Source of the DNA: Alphaproteobacteria bacterium
GTDB taxonomy: Bacteria; Pseudomonadota; Alphaproteobacteria; Rhizobiales; Xanthobacteraceae
Length of the DNA: 50,055 nucleotides
Assembly (NCBI GenBank): GCA_005885285.1
Contig: VAZG01000400.1
Location: 1-50,055 of the forward strand
Direction of reading: 5' to 3'
Shown here one piece after another: positions 15,538-23,640 of this stretch. The notes beneath the pieces were generated by a model. The model worked only from the letters and a program-made list of their open reading frames with translations. It did no database searches and was not told the origin of the DNA. Position 1 is the first letter of the stretch. Each line of letters starts with the position of its first letter. The position numbers were made by a program, and so were the translations under genes.

Positions 15538-16698
15538 TTACGCCCGCACCGCTGCCAGCCCCGGCACCGCCGCAAACCCGGCCTTGCTGGCATAGCCGCG
15601 CACGATCGCCTCGCGCTGTGTGTAGCTCAGCACGTTCTCGACATTGTCAAAGCCGTCCGGCGCGAGTTGCTCGACCGCATCGATCACGCCTTGCTCGGAG
15701 CGCGCCAGCGCGTCCGCAAGGCATCGCGCGTCGAGAATGGCTTGCGACGCGCCGTTTGAACCCACCGGATACATCGGATGCGCGGCGTCCCCGAGTAGCG
15801 TCACGCGGCCACACGACCAATACGGCAAGGGATCGCGGTCGCAGGTCGGATATTCGTAGAATTCTGATGTGGCCGAGATCAGGTTCGGCACGTCGACATA
15901 GGGCACCGAAAAGCGCGCCACATGCGGCATCAGTTCGTCGCGTTTTCCGGAGAGCGACCAATCTTCCTTGCGGGGCGGAACGCCGCCATCGGCGACTTTC
16001 ACCAGCACCGCCCAATTGGTGAGCCGGCTCGCCGGGCTCGATCCTTCCGCGATCGGATAAACCACGACCTTCGCATGCAATCCGCCGGCGACAATCATCG
16101 ATTTGCCGGTCAGGAACACCGGCCAGTCACGCGCGCCCCGCCATAGCATCAGCCCGTTCCAGCATGGCGGGCCTTCGCTCGGGAATAACGTCTCGCGCAC
16201 CCGCGAGTGGATGCCGTCGGCGCCGATCAGAATGTCGCCGCGCACGGTCTTGACATGCGCTCCCGCACGATCGAAGAAATGCGCCGACACGCCGCCTTCA
16301 TCCTGGCTGAAAGCCCCTAGCCTGCAGCCCGTATGGATCGCCTCCCGCCCCAGCCGCTCCTCGACGGCGCGGTGGATGACGCTTTGCAGCCGGCCGCGAT
16401 GAATCGAGAATTGCGGGACATCGTGGCCGGCATCGATGCCGCGGGCCTCGCGCCAGACTTCCTGACCGTGGCGGTTGAGGTAGTAAAGCACATCGGTGCG
16501 GATCGCGACATCATCGAGCCTTTGCAACAGCCCGAGGCCAGCGAGCTCGCGGATCGCATGCGGCAGCGTGTTGATGCCGACGCCGAGCTCGCGGATCGTG
16601 TCCGCCTGTTCGAACAGCTCGCAGCCGATGCCGCGCGCCCGCAACATCAGCGCGGTAGTGAGGCCGCCGATACCGCCCCCGACGATAATCGCCTTCAT
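15538..16698 (-). CDS. FAD-dependent aromatic monooxygenase (salicylate hydroxylase-like), apparently internally deleted
   Basis: 386 residues from the ATG at 16698 (MKAIIVGGGIGGLTTALML). Group A flavoprotein: dinucleotide motif GGGIGG at 8-13, ADGIHSRVRE for FAD/NADPH, and GDAAHPMYPVGSNGASQAILDA near 310-330. In homologues the LADAL helix is followed by a stretch of about 30 residues with a Y-E-x2-R-x-P helix before the conserved GVIDAVEQLAPDGFDNV; here the two are joined directly (LARSEQGVIDAVE). The frame is kept. This may impair folding or be an assembly loss. 52 bases after the fused oxygenase, same strand. Confidence 0.85.
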   Translation of the reverse strand: MKAIIVGGGIGGLTTALMLRARGIGCELFEQADTIRELGVGINTLPHAIRELAGLGLLQRLDDVAIRTDVLYYLNRHGQEVWREARGIDAGHDVPQFSIHRGRLQSVIHRAVEERLGREAIHTGCRLGAFSQDEGGVSAHFFDRAGAHVKTVRGDILIGADGIHSRVRETLFPSEGPPCWNGLMLWRGARDWPVFLTGKSMIVAGGLHAKVVVYPIAEGSSPASRLTNWAVLVKVADGGVPPRKEDWSLSGKRDELMPHVARFSVPYVDVPNLISATSEFYEYPTCDRDPLPYWSCGRVTLLGDAAHPMYPVGSNGASQAILDARCLADALARSEQGVIDAVEQLAPDGFDNVENVLSYTQREAIVRGYASKAGFAAVPGLAAVRA

Positions 16699-16750
16699 CG
16701 TCCTCAACTCCACGAACGCCACGCGATGGCGGTTAAGCTCGCACGGGCCG

Positions 16751-19102
16751 TTACTCAGCGGCAAGCGGCTTTGACGCCTCCGCCTTCAGTTCGGCTCGGG
16801 TCCTCGGCTTAGCCTTCATTTTGAGGTCCTCGAAATCCTGCCGGTCGTGCGCACTGTTGCGGAAAATCTGCTCCTTGCCCGGCAGATATTGCGGCGGACA
16901 GAACACCCCTTCGGCGCCGTACCAGGCGGCGGCCTTCAACGTGAACGAGGGATCAATCAGATGCGGGCGCCCCAGCGCCACCAGGTCGGCGCGGCCGGCG
17001 GCGAGGATGGTGTTGACCTGATCGGCCGTGGTGATGTTGCCGACACACATGGTTGCGACGCGGGCTTCGTTGCGGACCTGGTCGGAGAATGGCGTCTGGA
17101 ACATGCGACCATAGACCGGTTGCGCGTCGCGCACGGTCTGCCCGGTAGAGACGTCGACCAGATCGACGCCGACCTCGGCAAACGCACGCGCGATTGCGAC
17201 CGCGTCATCGCCGGTGATGCCACCCTCCGCCCAATCGGTCGCGGAAATGCGTACCGACATCGGCTTGTGCGCCGGCCAGGTCGCGCGCATCGCCTCGAAC
17301 ACTTCCAGCGGAAAGCGCAGGCGATTTTCGAGCGAGCCGCCATAGGCATCAGTACGCCGGTTGGTGAGCGGCGAGATGAAACTCGCCAGCAAATAGCCGT
17401 GGGCGCAATGCAATTCGAGCATGTCAAAGCCACAACGGCCGCCGCGTCCGGCGGCGGCGACAAAGGCCGCCTTGACCGCCTCCATCGCGGTGCGGTCCAT
17501 CTCGCGCGGCATCCGGCTATCCGGGAAATAGGGGATCGGCGACGCCGACACGATGTCCCAGCCGCCTTCCTCAAGCGGCCGGTCCATGCCATCCCACATC
17601 AGCCTGGTCGCGCCCTTGCGGCCGGCATGGCCAAGCTGCAGGCAGATCTTCGCTACTGAATTGGCGTGGACGAAATCGACGATGCGGCGCCAGGCTATCT
17701 CCTGCTCGTCGTTCCACAATCCGGTACAGCCGGGGGTGATGCGGGCGTCGCGGCCGACGCAGGTCATCTCGGTGAAGATCAGGCCGGCGCCGCCAATCGC
17801 GCGCGATCCGTAGTGCACCAGATGGAAATCGGTCGGCACGCCCTCCTTGGCCGAGTACATGCACATCGGCGATACCACGGCGCGATTGGAAAGCTCCATC
17901 TCGCGCAGACGCATCGGCTGGAACATCGGCACCATCGGCTTCTCGACGTCGACGTCAAACCCCTTGGTGCGCACCTGTCGGGCGAAAGCCTTGTCGACCT
18001 CGGCAACAAAATCCGGCGCCCGCAAGGCCAGATTGTCGTAGGTGATCGCTTTCGATCGGGTCATCACGCCGAAAGCAAACTGCACGGGGTCGAAATCCCA
18101 GAAGCGATCGACATGCTCGAACCAGACCAGCGAGACATCTGCAGCGTGTTGGGTTTTCTCGACCTCTTCGCGGCGCCCCCGCTCGTATTGTTCGAGCGCG
18201 GCGCCGACGGTCGGCGCATGCTCCATGGCCTCGGCCAGCGCGATCGCGTCTTCCATTGCAAGCTTGGTGCCGGAGCCGATCGAGAAATGCGCGCTCGCCT
18301 TGGCGTCGCCGAGCAGCACCATGTTGTCCTTGACCCAGCGTTTGCTGCGGATCATCGGAAAATTGCGCCACATCGAGCGGTTGGTGAGGAGCGGATGTGC
18401 CTCGAGAAACCAGCCGAAAATCTTGGCCATCCGGTCGGCCGATTGCTTTTCATTGAGGCCCTTCAGTCCGGCGCGTTCAAATGTGCCGGGATCGGTCTCG
18501 AAGATCCAGGTCGAGCGGCCGGCTTCGTATTGATAGGCATGCGCAATGAACGGGCCCCATTCGGTCTCCTGGAAGATAAAAGTGAAGGCATCAAGCGGCC
18601 GGGTCGAGCCCATCCAGGCGAACATGTTGGAGCGCACATCGACCTCGGGCTCGAAATGCGCGACATGCTTTTCGCGGAAACGGCTGTTGATGCCATCGGC
18701 GATCACAACAAGGTCGGCATCGGCAAAACGCGACTCATCTGAGATCTCGGTCTCGAACCGCAAGCTGACGCCGAGTTCGCGCGCCCGCTCCTGCAGGATC
18801 AGCAATAATCTGCGGCGCGAGCAGCCGCAGAAGCCGTTACCGCCGACGCGGTGCACTGTGCCGCGGAAATGCACGGCGATATCATCCCAATAGGCAAACT
18901 CCTGGGTGATACGGCGGTAGCTCGTGGAATCGTATTTTTCGAAATTGTCGAGCGTCGCGTCAGAAAACACGACGCCGAAGCCGAACGTATCGTCGGCGCG
19001 GTTGCGCTCATAGACCGTGATCTCGGCCGCCGGCCGCTGCTTCCTAAGCAGGATCGCGGCGTACAGACCGGCCGGTCCGCCACCGATGATCGCGATCTTC
19101 AT
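16751..19102 (-). CDS. Fused FAD monooxygenase / old-yellow-enzyme (2-aminobenzoyl-CoA monooxygenase/reductase or salicylyl-CoA 5-hydroxylase type)
   Basis: 783 residues from the ATG at 19102 with GGAGG upstream (the tool's start adds 30 residues). Residues 1 to about 385 form a group A flavin monooxygenase: [13 protein letters not shown] at 7, [13 protein letters not shown] near 135, [19 protein letters not shown] near 263. Residues about 390-750 form an FMN-binding old-yellow-enzyme barrel: [24 protein letters not shown] and [22 protein letters not shown]. This fusion is known from 2-aminobenzoyl-CoA monooxygenase/reductase of Azoarcus evansii, which hydroxylates and then reduces the ring, and from salicylyl-CoA 5-hydroxylase. 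Which substrate applies is not decided by sequence; the RidA neighbour favours the amino compound. Confidence 0.9.
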   Translation of the reverse strand: MKIAIIGGGPAGLYAAILLRKQRPAAEITVYERNRADDTFGFGVVFSDATLDNFEKYDSTSYRRITQEFAYWDDIAVHFRGTVHRVGGNGFCGCSRRRLLLILQERARELGVSLRFETEISDESRFADADLVVIADGINSRFREKHVAHFEPEVDVRSNMFAWMGSTRPLDAFTFIFQETEWGPFIAHAYQYEAGRSTWIFETDPGTFERAGLKGLNEKQSADRMAKIFGWFLEAHPLLTNRSMWRNFPMIRSKRWVKDNMVLLGDAKASAHFSIGSGTKLAMEDAIALAEAMEHAPTVGAALEQYERGRREEVEKTQHAADVSLVWFEHVDRFWDFDPVQFAFGVMTRSKAITYDNLALRAPDFVAEVDKAFARQVRTKGFDVDVEKPMVPMFQPMRLREMELSNRAVVSPMCMYSAKEGVPTDFHLVHYGSRAIGGAGLIFTEMTCVGRDARITPGCTGLWNDEQEIAWRRIVDFVHANSVAKICLQLGHAGRKGATRLMWDGMDRPLEEGGWDIVSASPIPYFPDSRMPREMDRTAMEAVKAAFVAAAGRGGRCGFDMLELHCAHGYLLASFISPLTNRRTDAYGGSLENRLRFPLEVFEAMRATWPAHKPMSVRISATDWAEGGITGDDAVAIARAFAEVGVDLVDVSTGQTVRDAQPVYGRMFQTPFSDQVRNEARVATMCVGNITTADQVNTILAAGRADLVALGRPHLIDPSFTLKAAAWYGAEGVFCPPQYLPGKEQIFRNSAHDRQDFEDLKMKAKPRTRAELKAEASKPLAAE

Positions 19103-19117
19103 GAGGGCCTCCGGCGC

Positions 19118-19159
19118 AAGCTTAAGAGTACCATCTAGATATTTTAAACCTAAAACATT
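19118..19159 (-). promoter_or_regulatory. Candidate operator region upstream of the fused oxygenase
   Basis: On the minus strand, GTTTTAGGTTTAAAATAT (19139-19157) resembles the ligase element, and the string AAGCTTAAG (19118-19126) repeats that at 13844. Both lie within 60 bases of the ATG at 19102, in the only sizeable gap (86 bases) in this run of minus-strand genes. This implies a separate promoter for the fused oxygenase and the flavoprotein behind it. Confidence 0.45.
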
Positions 19160-19188
19160 CACTGCAAGCCCGCAAGGACCGGCGCTGT

Positions 19189-20025
19189 TCAATTACCCTG
19201 GAATACCGGTTTCACCTTGTTCGCGAACGCGTCGAAGGCGCGCTTAAAATCAGCCGTCGTCATGCAGAGCGCCTGCGCAATGGCCTCGGCCTCGATCGCC
19301 TCCTCCACCGACATCGCCCATTCCATCGCCAGCATCCGCTTGGTCATGGTGTTGGCGAAGGTCGGCCCGTCCGCGATCTGCCGGGCCAGGATCTGCGCCT
19401 GTGCCAGCACCTGTTCGGGCATGACAATGCGGCTGAAGAACCCCCAGCGCTCGCCCTCCTCCGCGGTCATGAAGCGGCCGGTGTAGAGCAGCTCGGAGGC
19501 CCGCGATTGCCCGATGATCCGCGGCAAGATCGCGCAGGCGCCCATATCGCAACCGGCGAGGCCGACCTTGTTGAACAAAAACGCGACCTTGGCACCAACA
19601 GCGGCGAGCCGCATGTCGGATGCCATCGCGACGATCGCACCCGCGCCGGCACAGATTCCCTCGACCGCGGCTACAATCGGCTGCGGGCAGGCCCGCATCG
19701 CCTTGACGAGATCGCCGGTCATACGGGTGAAGGAGATCAAGCCCTTGGTATCCATCTTCACCAGCGGGCCGATGATCTCGAACACATCGCCGCCGGAGGA
19801 GAAATTGCCGCCGGCGCCGGTCACCACGATCACCTTGACCTCATCATCGGATGCGCATGCGCGGAAGAAATCCGTGAGCTCGCGATAGCTTTCGAAGGTC
19901 AGCGGATTTTTCCGCTCGGGACGGTTGAGCGTCACGGTTGCTACGCCGTCGGTCACGACCAGCAGGAAGTGGTGGGGCGAATAATCTGCCAATGGAACGG
20001 TCACGGGATTGGCTGGTCTGCTCAT
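19189..20025 (-). CDS. Enoyl-CoA hydratase/isomerase family protein
   Basis: 278 residues from the ATG at 20025 with GGGGAG upstream. Crotonase fold with the first oxyanion-hole segment [12 protein letters not shown] around 71-82 and the second [10 protein letters not shown]. The usual catalytic glutamate in the segment after it is not obvious; the equivalent stretch reads [13 protein letters not shown], so an aspartate (CDMG) may take its place, as in some aryl-CoA-processing crotonases. In the cluster it is suited to hydrating the dearomatised ring or opening it. Lies 37 bases after the SDR, same operon. Confidence 0.88.
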   Translation of the reverse strand: MSRPANPVTVPLADYSPHHFLLVVTDGVATVTLNRPERKNPLTFESYRELTDFFRACASDDEVKVIVVTGAGGNFSSGGDVFEIIGPLVKMDTKGLISFTRMTGDLVKAMRACPQPIVAAVEGICAGAGAIVAMASDMRLAAVGAKVAFLFNKVGLAGCDMGACAILPRIIGQSRASELLYTGRFMTAEEGERWGFFSRIVMPEQVLAQAQILARQIADGPTFANTMTKRMLAMEWAMSVEEAIEAEAIAQALCMTTADFKRAFDAFANKVKPVFQGN

Positions 20026-20062
20026 GGGATCTCCCCTCGCGGATAATCGCTGATTGCCCGCC

Positions 20063-20824
20063 TTAGATTTCTCCACCGGCGACAGCGATGGCCTGTCCGG
20101 TGATCGCATTGGCGCCCTCGCCGCACAGCCACAGCACGGTATCGGCGACTTCGGCAGGTGTCACTAGACGGCCTTGCGGATTGTGTTTGGCGAGTTCGGC
20201 TACCGCCTGCTCGCGGCCACGACCGGTCTTCTTGACGATGTTGTCGATGCTGCCGGCGACAAGATCAGTATCGGTGAAACCAGGACACACCGCATTGACG
20301 GTTATGCTCGTGTGGGCGAGCTCCAGTGCCAGCGAACGAACCAGGCCGACGACCGCGTGTTTTGCAGCACTATAGGCGCTGACATAGGCATACCCCTTCA
20401 GCCCGGCGGTCGACGCAATCACGACGATGCGGCCGTAAGGACGATCCTTCATCGCCGGCAGCACGGCATGGACGGCATGGACGACACCCATGAAATTGAC
20501 GTCCATCATACGCCTGAACAATGCGGTGTCCGACTTTACGAAAGGCGCGGATTCCGCGATGCCTGCGTTTGCGATTAAAATGTCGATCGGTTGCCGCGCG
20601 GCGGCCTCCGCGATCGCGGCGTTCACCGCCATCTGATCGGCGACGTCGGCGACATCTGCGAAATGCGCTGCGCCGGCGGCGATAGCCTCATCGAGGGTGG
20701 CACGATGGCGGCCGAGCACGGTGACCGTTGCCCCCGCCCGCGCAAGCGCCGATGCGATCTCGCGGCCGATGCCACGGCCGCCGCCGGTGACCAGCGCATG
20801 TGGGGAACGCGGCAGTCCGGACAT
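20063..20824 (-). CDS. Short-chain dehydrogenase/reductase
   Basis: 253 residues from the ATG at 20824, GGGGAG upstream. Classical SDR: cofactor motif TGGGRGIG (13-20), NAG at 86-88, catalytic Ser 138, Tyr 151 and Lys 155 (YSAAK), and the C-terminal [23 protein letters not shown]. The ARAGATV..LGRHR stretch suggests NADP(H) preference. It probably oxidises or reduces a hydroxyacyl-CoA intermediate. First gene of the SDR to enoyl-CoA-hydratase operon and divergent from cupin 2. Confidence 0.92.
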   Translation of the reverse strand: MSGLPRSPHALVTGGGRGIGREIASALARAGATVTVLGRHRATLDEAIAAGAAHFADVADVADQMAVNAAIAEAAARQPIDILIANAGIAESAPFVKSDTALFRRMMDVNFMGVVHAVHAVLPAMKDRPYGRIVVIASTAGLKGYAYVSAYSAAKHAVVGLVRSLALELAHTSITVNAVCPGFTDTDLVAGSIDNIVKKTGRGREQAVAELAKHNPQGRLVTPAEVADTVLWLCGEGANAITGQAIAVAGGEI

Positions 20825-20870
20825 GCGCTGGGCTCCCCGAGTGAGTTCTTCGGCGTGGCAGCTTGCATAT

Positions 20871-20892
20871 ATTTTAGACTTCAAGCTTTTGC
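20871..20892 (+). promoter_or_regulatory. Candidate MarR operator between SDR and cupin 2
   Basis: ATTTTAGACTTCAAGCTTTT lies in the 146-base divergent promoter between the SDR and the second cupin. It shares TTTAG.CTTCAAGC with the element at 13744 and would be able to control both genes. Confidence 0.5.
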
Positions 20893-20970
20893 AAGAAACC
20901 AGGCTTCCACTTGCTTGACAGATCAGGCGTCGCGGGTAGCGTCGAATTGACAGGCGGGAGGACTGACATC

Positions 20971-21420
20971 ATGGCAGCGCTCGAAAAGGGCATTACGCGC
21001 AACGGAACAGGGTATTCCGGCAAGACCTGGAATATTCTTGGACAGGTCTATTTCCCGAAGGCATTGACGGATTCCACCTTTGCTTTCGAGACCAACAGCG
21101 ACCCTGGCCAGTTCGTGCCGGTGCATATCCACCCTACCCAGGACGAATTCATCCTGGTGCAGGATGGCATGCTGGACCTCAAGCTGGACGGCGCATGGGT
21201 GAAGGCCAATGCTGGAGACTTGGTTCGGCTGCCCCGCGGCATTCCACACGGTTATTTCAACAAGTCGGACAAGCCCGCACGAGCGCTGTTCTGGGTGTCG
21301 CCGACGCAGAAACTCGAAGCCCTATTCAATCAGCTCCACAATCTGACCGATGTCGCGGAAATCGTCCGCATCTCCGGCGAGCATGAAGTGAACTTCCTCC
21401 CACCCGAGGCCAATGACTGA
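20971..21420 (+). CDS. Small single-domain cupin protein (copy 2)
   Basis: 149 residues from the ATG at 20971 (MAALEKGITRNG), GGGAGG ten bases upstream; the tool start at 20911 is too early. Both cupin motifs are intact: VPVHIHPTQDEFILVQDG and AGDLVRLPRGIPHGYFN. Paralogue of the cupin at 15075 with the same length and ending (FLPP). The two copies flank the oxygenase block on either side, each near a cluster operator motif, which points to a related job in the same pathway. Confidence 0.88.
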   Translation: MAALEKGITRNGTGYSGKTWNILGQVYFPKALTDSTFAFETNSDPGQFVPVHIHPTQDEFILVQDGMLDLKLDGAWVKANAGDLVRLPRGIPHGYFNKSDKPARALFWVSPTQKLEALFNQLHNLTDVAEIVRISGEHEVNFLPPEAND

Positions 21421-21454
21421 TGGACGGGCCTGGCCGTCCCTCGATCCAGAAATT

Positions 21455-21474
21455 GCTTTAGATATGAAATATCC
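21455..21474. promoter_or_regulatory. Weak operator-like element upstream of the hydrolase operon
   Basis: GCTTTAGATATGAAATATCC is an AT-rich patch 60-80 bases before the hydrolase start. It keeps TTTAG and AAAT but not the CTTNAAG centre of the other elements, so it is a doubtful member. It would link the plus-strand beta-oxidation-like operon to the same control. Confidence 0.25.
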
Positions 21475-21533
21475 CTTTTCATACGCCGCGGTGCTGTTAG
21501 CATCGTCAGGTCCATACGTACCGGAGGCCCGGC

Positions 21534-22349
21534 GTGGCTGCCTCTCGCCCCAAGAAAACCGCGGACGGCCGGTTCGCCTATGAGGCCGCCGGCGATCCTG
21601 ACCTGCCGGCGCTGGTGTTCCTGCACGGAATTGGCGGCGCGGCACGGGCATGGCGCGGCCAGATCGAGGTCTTCGGCGATCGCTATCGCGCGGTCGCCTG
21701 GGACATGCCGGGTTATGGCGGCTCAGTGCCGCTTGCTGCGGTCAGCATTGCGACGCTGGCCGACGCCTTGCAGGATTTCCTGCAGCGGATCGGCGCGGCT
21801 AGGCCTGTGCTCGTCGGGCATTCGATCGGCGGCATGATCGTCCAGCAATGGCTGATAAAATACCCGCTTGTTGCCGGCGCCGTCGTTCTTGCCCAAACCA
21901 GCCCGGCCTTCGGCAAGCCCGACGGTGACTGGCAGAAGTCTTTCCTCGACGCGCGGCTTGGTCCGCTCGACCGCGGCGAGAAGCTTGCGGCGCTCGCACC
22001 TTCGCTTGTGGCGGAACTGGTGGGAGACGACCCCGACGCGAGCGGCGTGGTGCTTGCACGCGACTGCATGGCTGATGTTCCCGAAGCGAGCTATCGCGCC
22101 AGCATGCTGGCGCTGCTGGGGTTCGATCAACGCAACGCGCTCAAGGATATCAAGATACCGACGCTGGTATTATCAGGCTCGAAAGACAAGAACGCGCCGG
22201 CGCCGATGATGGCGAAGATGGCGACCTACATACCCACGGCAAACTATGTCGAGCTTGAAGGCGCGGGTCATCTCGTCAATCTCGAACGCCCGCAGGCCTT
22301 CAACGCGGCGCTGGATCAATTCCTGAAAACAATCGAAGTGGCGGCCTAA
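21534..22349 (+). CDS. Alpha/beta hydrolase
   Basis: 271 residues, GTG start at 21534 with CCGGAGG upstream. Fold landmarks: oxyanion HGIGG (31-35), nucleophile elbow GHSIGGM (Ser 97), acid in the SGSKDK strand, and histidine in GAGHLVNLERP. The spacing is like that of 3-oxoadipate enol-lactonases and meta-cleavage C-C hydrolases. In this operon it may hydrolyse a ring-cleavage lactone or a thioester. The stop overlaps the next start (TAATG). Confidence 0.85.
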   Translation: MAASRPKKTADGRFAYEAAGDPDLPALVFLHGIGGAARAWRGQIEVFGDRYRAVAWDMPGYGGSVPLAAVSIATLADALQDFLQRIGAARPVLVGHSIGGMIVQQWLIKYPLVAGAVVLAQTSPAFGKPDGDWQKSFLDARLGPLDRGEKLAALAPSLVAELVGDDPDASGVVLARDCMADVPEASYRASMLALLGFDQRNALKDIKIPTLVLSGSKDKNAPAPMMAKMATYIPTANYVELEGAGHLVNLERPQAFNAALDQFLKTIEVAA

Positions 22350-23638
22350 TGACGGCACCTGTCAGCAAAACTGCAACCGCAATGGACAAGATCGCCCTCG
22401 ACGCGCCGATCTTCGACCCAAGCGCCTTTCGGCTGAGCGACGAACAGACCGCGATCATCGCGCAAGCGCGCGAACTTGGTCAGAGCATCTTTGCGGGCCG
22501 TGCTGCGGCCTATGACCGCGATGCGAAATTCCCGACCGAGAATTATGCAGACCTGCACCGCGCGGGCCTGCTTGGCATCGCCATTCCCAAAAAACATGGC
22601 GGGCTCGGCGCCGACTACCAGACCTACGCGCTTTCCGCCGCCGAGATCGGCCGCTATTGCGGCGCGACTGCATTGACCTGGAACATGCATGTTTGTTCGA
22701 CGCTGTGGACTGGACCGCTCGCCGACGACCTCGACATGGATGCCGAAACCCGCGCCGAGCATGAGCGCCGCCGCGCCGTCCACTACAAGCGCATCGTCAA
22801 CGACGGCGCGATCTACTCGCAGCCCTTCTCGGAAGGCGGCGCGGCGGCGGCCGGCGGCGTCGCCTTCGGCACCGAAGCGAAACCGGTCAACGGCGGCTGG
22901 ATCGTCAACGGCAAGAAGATTTTTGCCTCGCTGTCGGGCCACGCCGATTATTACGGCGTGCTGTGCACGGAGATCGCGGAGGGTGAAAAGGCCTCGCGCC
23001 GCAACACACTCTACCTCGCGCTGCCCGCCAAGGCTGACGGCGTCGCCGTGGTCGGCGACTGGGATCCGCTCGGCATGCGCGGCACCGTGTCGCGCACGTT
23101 ATTGTTCAGGGACGTGTTCGTCCCCGAAGATGCCGCGCTGATGCCGCGCGGCGTCTATTTCCAGGCGGCGATGCGCTGGCCGCATATGTTCCTGACGCTG
23201 TCGCCGACCTATATGGGGCTCGCGCAGGCAGCCTACGATTTCACCGTGCGTTATTTGCGCGGCGAGGCGGCGGGTACGCCCCCGGTGAAGCGGCGGATGT
23301 ATCCGACCAAGCAGATCGCGGTCGCGCAGATGCAGATCAAACTCGAGCAGGTCAAGGCGATCTGGTTCCAGGCGATCACCGAAGCGCGTGCCAATCCGAG
23401 CAAGGAACAGGTGCTGCGCGCCTATGCCGCGCAATATTCCGCGATGGAGGGCGCCAACGAGATCGCGACATTGGCGATCCGCACCTGTGGCGGCCAGGCC
23501 ATGCTGAAATCGCTGCCGCTGGAACGGATCTACCGCGACAGCCGCTGCGGCTCGCTGATGCTGCCGTGGACCGCCGAACTCTGCCTCGACCGCATCGGCC
23601 GCGATGCACTCTATGAGACCGACGAATCGGACGACTAA
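22349..23638 (+). CDS. Acyl-CoA dehydrogenase family protein
   Basis: 429 residues, translationally coupled to the hydrolase. Three-domain acyl-CoA dehydrogenase: N-terminal helices with GLLGIAIPKKHGGLGADYQ, middle beta domain with NGGWIVNGKKIFASLSGHADYYG, and C-terminal helical domain with MEGANEIATLAIRTCGGQAMLKSLPLERIYRDSRCG. FAD-dependent desaturation of a CoA thioester is expected. Operon of five genes with overlaps or gaps of a few bases. Confidence 0.9.
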   Translation: MTAPVSKTATAMDKIALDAPIFDPSAFRLSDEQTAIIAQARELGQSIFAGRAAAYDRDAKFPTENYADLHRAGLLGIAIPKKHGGLGADYQTYALSAAEIGRYCGATALTWNMHVCSTLWTGPLADDLDMDAETRAEHERRRAVHYKRIVNDGAIYSQPFSEGGAAAAGGVAFGTEAKPVNGGWIVNGKKIFASLSGHADYYGVLCTEIAEGEKASRRNTLYLALPAKADGVAVVGDWDPLGMRGTVSRTLLFRDVFVPEDAALMPRGVYFQAAMRWPHMFLTLSPTYMGLAQAAYDFTVRYLRGEAAGTPPVKRRMYPTKQIAVAQMQIKLEQVKAIWFQAITEARANPSKEQVLRAYAAQYSAMEGANEIATLAIRTCGGQAMLKSLPLERIYRDSRCGSLMLPWTAELCLDRIGRDALYETDESDD

Positions 23639-23640
23639 CG

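Noticed and set aside
17666-18742. 358-residue plus-strand ORF antisense to the fused oxygenase
   Set aside because: Long only because of GC bias; all domain motifs are on the minus strand.
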